From Portulaca oleracea (taxonomy: Eukaryota > Streptophyta > Magnoliopsida > Caryophyllales > Portulacaceae): a DNA stretch of 64,000 nt. The stretch is taken from positions 131,501-195,500 of the forward strand of contig CM055871.1 of NCBI GenBank assembly GCA_029582165.1, written 5' to 3'. Shown here piece after piece: positions 45,093-56,027 of the stretch. The position numbers were made by a program, and so were the translations under genes. Numbering within the stretch: position 1 is the first letter of the stretch; each line of letters opens with the position of its first letter. The notes below the pieces were generated by a model that was not told where the DNA came from, did not search any database, and saw only the letters and a list, made by a program, of their open reading frames with translations.

Positions 45093-46513
45093 TCACCTCA
45101 AGATATCGAGCACCATGTCGGAAACATTCAACGCCCAGAGTAACAAGTCATGCATCCGTGAATGCATCTCAGAATGGTTGTGGTAAGAGCACACTCGCAA
45201 AATTACATCAATAAACATTAGTGCTCTTAACAGTTTATCGAATGCTTTAGAAAAGTCAGTAAAATGACGGACTACATGAATGTACAAAACTTTCCTAGGC
45301 ATGGTAGATTGAGACATGACAAATGAGTCCTCCCATTGACTCGTAAATGGAGATTGGGTATACAAATCAACGGAAGGGGGCAATACAACACATTCATGGA
45401 CATGCTCATGCAAAGACTTGGATGCAAACAACGACTCATAAAGCATATCACCATCAAAAATATCATTGTCACAAACCAAGTTCAAACACTTAGGATCAAT
45501 CCCCATAGACTCAAGTTCATCATCACAAGATTTCACATTATTTTCAATGAACTCCCAAGAAAGGGTAGCTAATGCCTCATTAATGCAATGATTCTCAATG
45601 AAAGTGAATAAATCGGTTTCCAGCACACATTCAATCACTACGGATTCTATGTCACTCTCAACAAGATCATGTTCAAATTCATCACAAGCATCATGGCATT
45701 CAATACACTCAACCTTCTCTTCACACACAAGCATAGACAACGGTGTGGACAATGATTCATCATCAAGCATGTTTTCATCAAGTTCTTCATCATCACACAC
45801 AGAATCAACAATTTCCTCATGCTCACTAGGTGGGGCTAGAGCTAAGGAATCACTAATCCTCCTTACAAAACTATGTCCATTACAGTAGTCATCATCATAA
45901 TCACAATCATACAGAGAAGAATCATCATGCATTTCAGGACTCAAAGATGACGAATGATCTACTTCAACATTCGAATTAACCATTTGTGAAGAAAAAGTTT
46001 CTGCCCAAGTTTTAAGCACTTGTTCAACTTCTTGCATGCATTCATTCGCCCTATCTTTTAAACCATCTATTTCAGCACCAATTTTATCTAGTCTAATGTC
46101 CATACAAGATTCGGAAGCATGAGACGGAGATTCACAATGCACACACAAATGACGAGACTCAACAACATCACATGAAGAAAGATCATAACGTTTCTCATAG
46201 TGCAATTGAGCATGAAGAGCGCACGGATTACCAAAACAAGAACCCGATGAATAAAAAGTCTCCCCAAATTGACGCGTATCTGTGTACAACTAATTGAATA
46301 ATTCCCAAGGCCGATACTCTTTTTCAATATTGAAATAACGTAATTCAGAAGAGAACGGGTCTCGAAGTTCAATCCCTCATTAATAACAACTAACACTTCC
46401 CGATTAGAATAAATATAACCATGAGGGGCCCAATAAGCAAGATAACCATTTAATCTATCACGATAATCACAAAATAATTCTTGCTCATTTTGAAGGAAGC
46501 TAAAACATGCCAT
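45093..46513 (-). pseudogene. Gag remnant of E2 with zinc knuckle and acidic tail
   Basis: The first open part (46513-46290) encodes the core of a Retrotrans_gag domain (YRDRLNGYLAYWAPHGY, then INEGLNFETRSLLNYV). It starts at MACFSFLQNEQE, so the usual N-terminus is missing. A frameshift near 46290 leads into a 398-residue frame with CVHCESPSHASESC, a C-x2-C-x4-H-x4-C knuckle. About 330 residues follow that are very acidic and rich in Ser and Cys, without known domains, ending VSDMVLDILR. In E2 this gag is followed directly by the non-coding region rather than by protease. Athila-like gag is the closest type I recognise. Confidence 0.65.
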
Positions 46514-46658
46514 TTTCTTCTTTTTTTCTTTTTCTATTTTTCTTTTTCTCTTTTTTGTCGATATTCAAATTTTTGTACTACATTTCTCTAGCATAATCAA
46601 GAAAGCAACTAAACTATTTACACACAAACCAATCACCTAATCTACCAAATAACGTCAT

Positions 46659-46675
46659 CCCCGGCAACGGTGTCA
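46659..46675 (-). promoter_or_regulatory. Primer-binding site of E2, tRNA-Asp type
   Basis: The minus strand reads TGACACCGTTGCCGGGG. The common plant gypsy primer site complementary to tRNA-Asp is TGGCGCCGTTGCCGGGG; the two differences are G to A changes, as expected from decay of methylated cytosines. It is one base from the LTR end. Confidence 0.8.
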
Positions 46676-46676
46676 T

Positions 46677-48665
46677 TGTTCGGTTGCGTAAAATGTGGTT
46701 AAGTAAGGTTGTCGATCTCAGGGATGGGTGTCTGGTATATCTTAGGAGTTTTAGTTTGTCAAGGATTTTCCCAATACAGAAAGCGATAAATAAAGTAAAG
46801 GTAAGCAATTAAATATAACCTAGGCATGAATTAAAGAAAACAATAAAGAAAGCAATTAAAGATGAAAGCAATTAAAAGTATGAAATTAAGAAAGCAATAA
46901 AACTACAACTAATAATGAAATTAGGAACAAGAGATTATACCTTTGATGATCTAAACTTCAATTGAATCCTTCACCTTAAACTTTCTCCCGAACAAATAAA
47001 AAAGCGTGAATTAGATTACTAAGAATCCTCAAATCCTCACTTTGAGGTTGGATTTGTGACCCTTTATCCTCCTCCTCACTAAAGGTTGGATTGGATTTTT
47101 GTGGCTAATGTAATAAAACCTTAAGAAACTTTAAAACAAAAACCCTAACTTAACCCTAATAAAAACTAAAGAAACCCTAATCGGACCTAAACCAAAACCT
47201 TTAAGAGTAACCCTAAAAGACTAACATCCCTAATCTGATTTAAACCAAAATAAACCCTACTAAAGACCTTAATAAAACCCTAAGACATTCAACTTATCCA
47301 AACAATTAATTAAAATCTAACCTAATCTAATCTTGACATAAACAGAAAAAAAAAAAACATAAATACACTAACCTACTATTACTACTGCTGACCGAATCAA
47401 GGGAAGAAGTAAAGAAAAGGAAATCAAAACCCCAACTCCTCCCTACTGCCATTTGACCGAGCAGAGGAAGAAGAAGGAAAACAGAGCAAGAGAGAAAGAC
47501 CGAATCAGAGGCGAGCAGAACATCACAAGAATCGTACCAAAGCAACGCAAATTCACCCTGAACATTAAACAAAATCAAACCAAGAAGAACAATCCAATAC
47601 GAATCGAATCCGGATCAAAAACGCATCAAATACCAGAACACAAAACTTCAAATCGATTACATTAAACCAAATCAAATCCAGAATCAAACAGAACAAAATT
47701 TGAAACCACTCAAAACATTTAAAACAGAATTTATAACAAGATTTGCAAAACAAAAATAACCTAAAGCTAACCCTAAATGGAGGCTCTTGAGGCGTCACTT
47801 CCAAAATCAACCATTGATGATTTTCGAATATGCTCCTTCCTCTTCTTTTATAGTAGATTTCGATTCTCCTCTTCAATCTGAGCCGGTGATCTTCTCCTAT
47901 GTGGACGATTGAGATGAAATCGGTCGTTTTAGATGAAGATGGTGATGCTGGATGCTCCATTGCACTTCCTCTTCTCTCAAACCGAATCTGTTAATGAAAA
48001 GAGAGAAATAGTGAGTGAGAGATTGATTAAATCGCGAGAAATTGAGAAAGGGTAAAGAAAAAGAAGAGATTAGATAAAGAGGAGAAGAAAGAGAGGAAAG
48101 AGAGAAGGAGTTAGGTGGTTATGGAGGTGGGGGCTTCGGCGTCTGCTGGGCAAAAATGAGAAAGAGAAACAGAGAGGAAGTGAGAGAGAAGCGACGGGGA
48201 GGATGAAGGAGGAAGAGGGGAAAATGAGTTAGAATTAGGGTTTGGGTAAGAGTTTTAATCAGCTGAAACAAAAGGGGGAGCCGGTCGGGTTTGTTGGGTT
48301 TTAGGGTCAGGGTATTCGGGTATCTGGGCAGGCGGGTATGTGGGATTAGGTTGGGCTTAGGTGGTTTGGGCTGGGTTGAGACATGTGGGCTGCATAAGAG
48401 GGGGAAAGAAAAGGAAGAATGGGAATTTGGGCTGATAGAAATAGGATTAAAAAGATTTAGGTTTAGGGTTTTATTTATTTATTTCTAATATTTACATTTT
48501 TGATTCATTTTAATAATAATAATAACTATAAATAATAAACTAACATAAAATCTAATAAAAATGCAAAATGAAGAAAAACATAATAAAAATACCTAAGATA
48601 ATTATTAAAGACAAGCAAAAATACACTACAAAAGAGAAGAATTTCACTCCGAACGAGACCGAACA
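46677..48665 (-). repeat. 5' LTR of E2 (1989 bp)
   Basis: Partner of 33642-35682, with a TATA box (CTATAAAA, minus) at 47846-47856. It has only a trace of the (AAG)n tract seen in the other LTR. Confidence 0.9.
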
Positions 48666-48673
48666 ATCCAACT

Positions 48674-49172
48674 CAGCTGGATATTCTCCTTTCCGAAGAA
48701 AATTTTATATGTCATGGAACCATTCCTCAGTTTCTTCCTCTGGTGCCTCCATGTTGCAAACATATGCTGGTTCAGACTGTCGCTCTACTACTACTTGTAA
48801 TTGGAGCGTGCCTGATGGTATCGATATCATTGAAGATAATTTGGCTAGAGCATCAGCTAATTCATTGTGATCCCTTGAGAGGTATTGGAAGCTGATTTGA
48901 TCAAATTGGTCAGCAAGTCCCAAGAGCTTCTGTTGTTATGCCATAAGACATTCATTCTGGTCCTTCCATGTATTTTTAGCCTGATTAATGATGAGACTAG
49001 AATCTCCGAAGACTTTTATATGACGTATACCCAAGGTCAATGCAGCTTGTAGACCCTTGATGCATGCTTCATATTTGGAAACGTTGTTAGTAGCATTAAA
49101 GTCCAACTTCACAGACACAGGGACATGTGCCCCTTCTGGAGAGATCAGTAGTACTCCTACTTCGCAACCCAT
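48674..49172 (-). pseudogene. Second (plant-type) RNase H of E1
   Basis: The segment encodes an RNase H of the RVT_3 or archaeal type. FDGASNK (just upstream, in the neighbouring frame), NNVSKYEACIKGLQAAL, KVFGDSSLIINQ and, after a stop at 48936, SRDHNELADALAKL supply the expected acidic residues. Tat-lineage elements carry such a domain between the first RNase H and integrase. A frameshift at 49157-49172 and the stop make it non-functional. The frame continues leftwards to the E2 insertion site at 48666-48673. Confidence 0.85.
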
Positions 49173-50553
49173 TTGTTGGAAGCTCCGTCAAAATGCATTT
49201 CCCATGTTATTTCGTCAGTGAAGAATACATCCTCATCTGGGAATTCCAAGTGAGTGCTTGGAGGTTCCTGTGATGGTGAAGCAGCTAGGAAATCTGAAAT
49301 AACCCGTCCTTTGATGGATTTCTGAGGCATGTACTGAAGATTGAACTCTGAAAGCATGACCACCCATCGAGCGATGCGGTTGTTGATGGTAGGTTGCTCT
49401 ATGATGAACTTGATGGGATTATTCTCAGCTATGATATATACTGTATGTGAAAGCATGTAATGCCTCAACTTCTTGGTGGCCCATACTAATGGGAGAGCCA
49501 TTTTCTCTATGTCCGTGTATCGGCTTTCATAGTCCAGAAACTTCTTGCTCAGGTAGTAAATGACGCTCTCCTGGTCTTTAACCTTCTGAGCTAGCATAGC
49601 CGCCATTGCAGAGCTAGTCACGGTAAGGTAAAGGAGTAGAGGCTCATCTGGTACTAGCAGCATGAGGACTAGAGGATGTTGCAAATACTCCTTGATTTTG
49701 TCAAAGGCCGCTTGACATTAATCGTCCCATTCTATTTTGCTTCCTTTCTTTAGTTTCTTGAATAAAGGTTCACAAGTCATGGTGAGCTTTGAGATGAACC
49801 TGCTGATGTATTGAACCTGTCCTAGGAAGCCTCTTATCTCTTTTTCTGTCCTGGGTACTCCTGGATAGCTTTTATCTTTGAAGGGTCAACTTCAATGCCC
49901 CGTTGGCTAACCACATAACCTAGCTGCTTCCCAGAGGTAACACCGAAGGTGCACTTTGCTGGATTAAGCCGCATCTTGTATTTGCGAAGTCGCAGAAAGA
50001 ACTTGCGGAGGTTAGGAATATGCTCCTCTCTCATTTTGGACTTAACAATCATGTCATCCACATAAACCTCTACTTCTATGTGCATCATGTCATGAAGTAG
50101 GGTGTTGGCAGTTCTTTGATATGTCGCTCCGGCATTTTTGAGACCAAAAGGCATAACCACATAGTAGTACATTCCCCATGGTGTAGTGAATGACGTTTTC
50201 TCCATGTCTTCTTCTGCCATTTTGATTTGATTGTAACCGGCATATCCATCCATAAAGGACAAGAGCTCATGTCCGCAAGTGTTATCCACTAATACATCGA
50301 TGTGAGGTAGCGGGAAACTATCCTTTGGACTAGCTTTATTGAGGTCTCGGAAGTTAACACACATGCGGACTTTCCCATCTTTCTTGGGTACCGGAACAAT
50401 GTTAGCAATCCATTCAGGATATTGGACTGCTTTGATGAATTTAGCATTAAGCTGCTTGATCACTTCTTCCTCAATTTTCTTAGCCAATTCAGGCTTGATC
50501 CTCCTAGCCTTTTGTCGAACTGGTTTTGCATTAGGAAGCAGAGGTATGGTGTG
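49157..50553 (-). pseudogene. Reverse transcriptase and RNase H of E1
   Basis: The RT part (50553-49834) has the expected order: NIVPVPKKDGKVRMCVNFRD, MDGYAGYNQI, TPWGMYYYVVMPFGLKNAGATYQ, the catalytic YVDDM at about 50070, and LNPAKCTFGV. After a frameshift near 49834-49850 (GFLGQVQYISRFI) and a stop near 49720, the first RNase H (49684-49157) has LLLYLTVTSSAM, VIYYLSKKFLDYESRYTDIEK and ATKKLRHYML. The block is in frame with the linker ORF upstream; only the TAG at 50554-50556 separates them. The catalytic residues of RT are intact. Confidence 0.9.
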
Positions 50554-51666
50554 CTATGCAATTTCCCTGTCAATCCCCGGGATGTCCTCGTAGGACCATG
50601 CGAAAACGTCCACAAACTCCTTGAGAAGCTCCGTGAATGCTACCCGTTCTTCTGTTGTGAGTGAGCTAACCAACATCAACTCCCGAGGTTGTTCTTCCGT
50701 GCCCACGTTTATGGTGATGGTATCTTCCAACACTGCCATTTTATGCTCATGTTCATTAGAGAATTCTTTTAAGGGTTCATTAAGTTCCAGATTATTATTG
50801 GCGCAGAAGTTCAGGGAAGAGGGGAAAGAAGAATCAGAGTAAGCAGAAAGTTTCATCTTATTGAATACAGAAAGGAATACATCGCTAGCAGACTCGAGAC
50901 CAGACTCACTTGACTCTAGACCCTTAAGACCTAACCCTATGTCCTTAGGAACAGACTCTCCTACAGATGAAGCAAAATTATTCTCCTCGGCATCGACCCA
51001 CGAGACCGCCTTAACTTCTCCGTCTTCAGTAATCATGAAACTTGGATCGAAGCTTGGGTTGGACAAAGCAGCAATAACAACATCAGCTTCAGACTTCTCT
51101 TGGACAACTTCTTGTCCAAACAACATGCCAAAAATGTTACTCCCAACAAGATGAGTCCATTCTAATGGAGGCTGTTTGTCACGAGCGAGAACAAAGACAG
51201 TAGCCATATTAATGGAGCAATCATCGAAGACTTCTAATCCAGCAACTTGAATTCCTTTGTTCTTTAGATAGAATGGCTCAGGGAACCCATAGTAGGGGAA
51301 GTCATCACCCTCCCTAACAAATTGCCCATTCAGAGTTAGTGGATAGGGCTTCATCTGGAATAGAGTTGGAGGATTATCCATCTTCTTCTGTTCAGTTATA
51401 GCCATCTTTGCGAGCCTGACCTCCTTCTCAGTTGGCTTGTAGCCTAAACCAAACCTTCCCTTCTGTTTGAAGGTCTTGAACACAGTAGGAATTTTATTCT
51501 TCAGATTCTTTCCCAGCGGCATCCCAGGGAAATATCCTTTTCTCTTTAGCATAGCATGTACTTTGGGATTTGAGTAGGGATCGAAGTCAAAAGGTGCTTC
51601 AGCCTGGCTTATCATCGCCACAAGATCAAAGTTGTGGAGTTCTTCATCCATTGAATTGTGCTCCAC
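50554..51666 (-). pseudogene. Protease-RT linker of E1 with G-patch-like segment
   Basis: A 370-codon open frame between protease and RT. Near residues 60-85 it has PTVFKTFKQKGRFGLGYKPT, the G-patch-like segment common in this class of plant gypsy pol genes. It ends with FVDVFAWSYEDIPGIDREIA, the standard lead-in to RT. The next codon is TAG (50554-50556) where a Gln codon is usual (CAG to TAG). The frame resumes beyond it without a shift. Confidence 0.8.
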
Positions 51667-51678
51667 TTCGAGAGTTGA

Positions 51679-52135
51679 CTATTTAGGAGTAAAAACAGCA
51701 TTGATAGACTCTCCTGAGATGGTGATCATTTGTCCTTGAACCAGCATCTTCACCTTTTGATGTAGAGTGGATGTTATAGCGTTACACTCGTGAAGCCACG
51801 GCCTCCCTAGTAGTAAATTGAAGGAGGTTGGTATGTCTAGGACCACAAATTCCACATTCCGAGTGACACTACCGGTAGTAATGGGCAATACTATAGATCC
51901 GATTGATCTCCGAGGTGAATTGTCATATGCCCTTAGTTGTACCCCATTTTGAGCCAAGTGTTGTTGTTGAACTCCTAACTTTTACGCCGTCCTCCAAGGG
52001 CACACATTTACAACTGAACCGTTGTCAACCAGAACCAGTGGGATAGTTTTGTTGGAGCATTGCAATGTAAGGTACAGGGCTTTGTTGTGGGATGCTCCTC
52101 CTTGAGGCAAATCTTCAATCCCGAAAGTAATCATC
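51679..52135 (-). pseudogene. Aspartic protease region of E1
   Basis: The active-site motif appears as VDNGSVVNVC at about 52010-52040, with Asn in place of the usual Ser or Thr of D-S/T-G; VDNGS is common in this group. The flap and C-terminal part (VLDIPTSFNLLLGRPWLHE) are in the open frame 51957-51679. A frameshift between them, near 51960-52000, breaks the gene. Confidence 0.75.
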
Positions 52136-52137
52136 TC

Positions 52138-53130
52138 CTATTGGGTGGTCACATGAGCAACCAAAGATTCAGGAGTCGTTGTAGGAGGTACTGTGAGTGC
52201 TGTAAGGGCATCCAACATCTTCTGTCTATGAGCATGCGATGTACATATGAGTTGCCATATGGTGACCTCCGCTCTGTTCTTTTTTAGTTGAGACAGTAGA
52301 GGATCTTCAGGGGAGACCTGATTGTCATTGTCGACCATTGGTGTATGGTTATGAGCAGCCACTGGGATGGTGGTGTTCCTATGGTTGTGGCGGCCAGACC
52401 GAGTAAGAAGCTCCACATTGCCTGGTTCATCTATCTCCACCCATTCTGTCTCGGAATGTTCATGCTCATCATCTTCATCACTGTCCCAAATACCATGGAT
52501 GAATAGACCTTCAGGGAATCCAACTATTTCGGGGACAAGTTGACCCGTTTCTACAATCAAAGCGGAGGGGTCGAAGCTGAAATCCCCACAGAAAATAGCA
52601 TTTGCATGCTCCGGCATAGGATTACTTTGATTATTTGGTTTCCTGGCAGCTTTTGGCATTGGTAACGTCCCAGCCCTTTTCATATCTTCTATCTTGTTCC
52701 TTAGAGTCCAGCATTTCTCAGTGTCATGCCCTCGGCAATGGTGATAGCGACAAAATTGGTTGGCGTCCCAATTTCTGCCTTTGATTTCTGGCTCTTCTTT
52801 CAGTAAGGGCAAAACCAAGATACCCTTCTTGACTAGACGGTCGAGAGCCTGAGAGTAAGGAACATCCAATGGCGTATAAGTCTCATACTTCGGTACATAA
52901 GGCCCCTTGTGCTGGATAGAGTTAGTCTCCATAATCTTAGGAGGGTGGCTACCCGCACTAGTGGCCCTCCTATTGGAGCTGGACCCTTTCTATCTAGGCG
53001 AAGTGGTCTTATCATTGTGTGTCGCCTCTAGTTGGCACAAATGTCCTTTAGGTAATCAAAGTCTTTAATGACATGGTATCCCAAATGTTTGGATAGACTG
53101 CTCTTGAGTCCTTGCTTAAAGGTAGATAAC
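52138..53130 (-). pseudogene. Gag C-terminal half of E1
   Basis: The open frame 52932-52138 (264 residues) has the typical YTPLDVPYSQAL stretch and a CCHC-like knuckle at residues 61-74 (CRYHHCRGHDTEKC), followed by an acidic linker. Upstream, 53130-52940 keeps short gag pieces (KHLGYHVIKDFDYLKD) with a stop at about 52990. The N-terminal capsid part is missing, so gag is deleted for most of its length. Confidence 0.75.
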
Positions 53131-54117
53131 TTAATGACCTTCTTTCTTTTTATCCCTTTTTATTATTTACTTATTTTATATTTTTTTTAGTCGAGGAAAA
53201 CAGATATTGTAAAGGATTGAATAAAGCCAACAATAAGCGAGTCATAATTAATTTCTGGGTTTAATCAACAAATCCAATATGGTTGGGTCTAACAACGGGT
53301 CGCCCATAAATGCGGTGGATCTATTAATTAAATCGACCAATTAATTCCCTCGAGCTTAGTGACTATTATGCAATCTAAAACGCTATCCATTAACTTTGTT
53401 GGACTTTTTAATTAATTATTTTTTTTGGACCTTTGTTAGGATAATTTTGTAAAGGGTCATATAATATCATCAAAGGTGAGTCGATTTTTTTATTTATCAA
53501 TTAAAATAATCACCCTTCAAGCATAAATGGGCCCTTCCACTTGGGCTACCGATAATGCCTTTTGAGTTAACTATTCTAATTAATAAATAATCATTTTCTC
53601 AACTCAATGATTTTATATGGACTAGAACAAAACCTCCAAACTAAGGTCGACTCTTTACAAAAAGAAAAGGGGAAGGGGTAGCACATAGCACATAGCATAC
53701 AACATGAAGGGATATGATACACCAAGGTTCTATGTTCATAGATTTTCTATGGTTGGATTACATAGCCTACCGCACATTTTCATCTCCGTGCTTCATACCC
53801 TTAGGTAAGGAGTGTGAGGTATTGCTCAAAGAACTTCAAGGAAGCCCTTTGAGTGTAATGCGGGGAGAGAGGGGACCAAATGTTTGGCGATGTAGGGTGC
53901 ATCCCACAAGTAGTGGCCCGCCCGCTCTCAAGGGAATCACCTAGGTATAACTTAACCGTCGCCTTTGTGCTAACGTGTCAAAAGATGCGATTAGTGGCCC
54001 GGTATGCAAAGGATCCCTAAAAAGAATTATAAAATCACGAAATAAATCAACTTCTCTCTTTTAAAATTTCAAATTAATTCGATTTTTTTCAAGTTTTACC
54101 CTCTTTTTTAAGTTTAA
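53131..54117 (-). other. E1 leader and deleted gag region
   Basis: AT-rich and non-coding, between the primer site and the gag remnant. No motif was recognised. It is longer than a normal leader, so part may be decayed gag. Confidence 0.5.
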
Positions 54118-54138
54118 GTCCCCAGTGGAGTCGTCAAT
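54118..54138 (-). promoter_or_regulatory. Primer-binding region of E1
   Basis: The minus strand reads GACGACTCCACTGGGGAC, close to the TGGCGACTCCACTGGGGA found next to many plant gypsy 5' LTRs. The tRNA was not assigned. Confidence 0.6.
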
Positions 54139-54331
54139 CTGTAGGACCCCGGGAAAAGGGGGTAACCCTTTTTCTCATGATGCGCTACTTAAATGATCGG
54201 GAGCCTACTAAGGTTGCTTAACCCTTAAATAAGGATATTTTTATTTTTGAAATTCATTTTCAGGGGGTAACTTTTATTTATTTTACAAATTCTTTTATAT
54301 TATTAAAATATACGAAATTACACTAAAATAA

Positions 54332-54681
54332 CAAAAAATTACTCAGAGGTACCCTAACTTTTGGTGAAATGTTTTTCAGGTACCCCAACTTTTCAAAACT
54401 AATTTTGAGGTATCCTTACTTTTTGGGTTAGAAATTATTAGGTACTTTTTCGGGCATCAATTTGGTTAAATGACCGAAATACCCTTGTTCTTCCATTTTT
54501 TAATAAATACCCTTAAAGAAGAACAATAATGGTACTTCGGTCACTTAATAAAATTGATGACCGAAAAAGCACCTAATAATTTCTAACCAAAAAGTAAGGG
54601 TACCTCAAAATTAGTTTTGAAAAGATGGGGTACCGAAAAATAGTTTCCCCAAATATTGGGGTACCTCCGAGTAATTTTTTG
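54332..54681. mobile_element. Complete foldback MITE (350 bp), TSD CTAAAATAA
   Basis: The ends are CAAAAAATTACTC on both sides (inverted). Nearly the whole element is a hairpin. The 9-bp TSD CTAAAATAA lies at 54323-54331 and 54682-54690. The other E1 LTR has the single target copy and no insert, at about 32361-32369. A 9-bp duplication with long inverted repeats fits a Mutator-like MITE. Other copies are at 19702-20027 and 21130-21330. Confidence 0.93.
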
Positions 54682-55564
54682 CTAAAATAATATACTAATA
54701 AATTTAGTACCGGCCCATTATTCCATCCGGGCCCAAGAAGTAGCAAAGGGACCACCATGAGGCCCTAAAACCCGCGCGGGTTTTATGGCTCCATGGACTG
54801 GACCCTGTGCAACTTCGACCCAGGGAAAATGGGATGAAGACTGATAAAAGTCGTGCGGGTTTTGTTGATCTTCTGACCCATTTTCTCTTGGGTAGCCTTA
54901 GATTAATAAAAGGTGGTACTAAAATATTTGTAATGATTTTTTGTGTAATTATCGTTTATTTAAAATAATTAAAAGAATTTATAAAAAGTGATGAGAGTCG
55001 CCAGCCGATTTAAGGAAACCGACAAACCATGAAAATAATAAAAATAACTCTGGTCTACGACACCCGATTCTAAGTCCGGGGGTAAGGTTACGAATTCAAG
55101 AATTGTAAGAATTTTCGAATTCGCCTGTTAGAAAACAGACTCTACTAAAATCGACATTAAAATGAAAAAGAGTGGGGAGAAGTTTAATTAATTTCACAAA
55201 TTTATATTCTTAATCATGCAATATAAAGAATGAAGTTTTTTTTTTTTTGTTTACAAAATATGCACATATAATGTAAAATAAAGTACGAATTACATGATTA
55301 AATGATAATAACGAAAAGAAAATGAAGGTGAACCTCTTTGATTTAGAAGCCCGAATGCACCAGCCGAGATTCTTGACTTCGCCTTAACCTTTGGACCTTG
55401 ATGGAAATATGGAAGTGGTTTAGAAGAATTGTATGAGGGTGAATATGGATATGAAAAAAGTGATTAGAAGAGAATTAGAGAGTGAATATGGATGATGGAA
55501 TGTTAAGAGATTTTAGGTGATAATGATGGTATTAGTTGGTGAAAATGAATGAAATGGAGGGGGG

Positions 55565-55573
55565 TATTTATAG
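55565..55573 (-). promoter_or_regulatory. TATA box of the E1 5' LTR
   Basis: CTATAAATA on the minus strand, about 455 bp from the LTR start, with the palindromes at 55715-55889 upstream of it. Confidence 0.7.
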
Positions 55574-55714
55574 GTGATGAAGGTGGTGTTTAGGATGGAA
55601 ATGGAGGGTACATCCCAAGGATTATGTCATGCAATCACACAATCAAGGTTAAGGGTCAAACACATGGGCTAATATCATTGGGTTGATCAAGATTTTGGCG
55701 CCGGATTCAAACAG

Positions 55715-55889
55715 AAAACCCACGCGGGTTTTATCTCATCCATGCACACGGATCGTTGACGTGGACAGCAAAACGACGCGCTTAGGCCATAGGAAACCCG
55801 CGTGGGTTTTGAAGTTCCTGGGCTGGGGCGCGCCTTGGGCCTGTCCTGGTTCTGGGCCGCCTCCTTTAATTAAAACCCGTGCGGGTTTT
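55715..55889. repeat. Three AAAACCC-GGGTTTT palindromes upstream of the E1 TATA box
   Basis: AAAACCCACGCGGGTTTT (55715-55732), GAAACCCGCGTGGGTTTT (55793-55810) and AAAACCCGTGCGGGTTTT (55872-55889), about 78 bp apart. Two more units lie downstream at 54767-54784 (a perfect 18-bp palindrome) and 54846-54863. Confidence 0.92.
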
Positions 55890-56027
55890 GTTCTTGGTAG
55901 TGGGCCGCCTTGGGTTTGTCTTGTTTGCTTTGCTTGTTACATTGGCGCAATGATGTATCCGGCCCAGATTTTTTATTTAAACATTTGACAAGTCGGGATT
56001 ACATCGGTGCAAATCCCGGTGTCTACA

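Larger units (their letters stand above)
33641..48665 (-). mobile_element. LTR element E2 nested in E1, itself carrying E3
   Basis: The LTRs are 33642-35682 and 46677-48665. The element is flanked by the direct repeat ATCCAACT (33633-33640 and 48666-48673). On the minus strand the 5' LTR is followed by a tRNA-Asp-type primer site, a gag remnant, a non-coding 3' region split by E3, and the 3' LTR. There is no pol. Without E3 it is about 7.6 kb. Its 3' region is collinear with that of E3, so the two families are related. It must depend on enzymes from other elements. Confidence 0.85.
32191..56027 (-). mobile_element. Ty3/gypsy element E1, Tat type, carrying nested E2 and E3
   Basis: Reading leftwards: 5' LTR (54140-56027), primer-binding region, leader, gag remnant, protease, linker, reverse transcriptase, RNase H, second RNase H, [E2 insertion 33641-48665], integrase (33640-32733), then a partial 3' LTR (32732-32191). 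Having a second, plant-type RNase H between RNase H and integrase is a known trait of the Tat lineage. The left LTR lacks both of its ends, so no TSD is available. E2 enters within the open frame, between the second RNase H and the integrase. Confidence 0.85.
54140..56027 (-). repeat. 5' LTR of E1 (1888 bp with inserted MITE)
   Basis: The minus-strand start is TGTAGACACCGGGATTTG (56027) and the end is GGTCCTACA (54140). A TATA box CTATAAATA (minus) lies at 55565-55573. Five 18-bp GC-rich palindromes are present, three upstream and two downstream of the TATA box. It is about 1.53 kb without the MITE and its duplicated target. Confidence 0.9.

Noticed and set aside
55683..55988. 101-codon plus-strand frame
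   Set aside because: It lies in the U3 of the E1 LTR over the palindromes, antisense to the element, with no motif.
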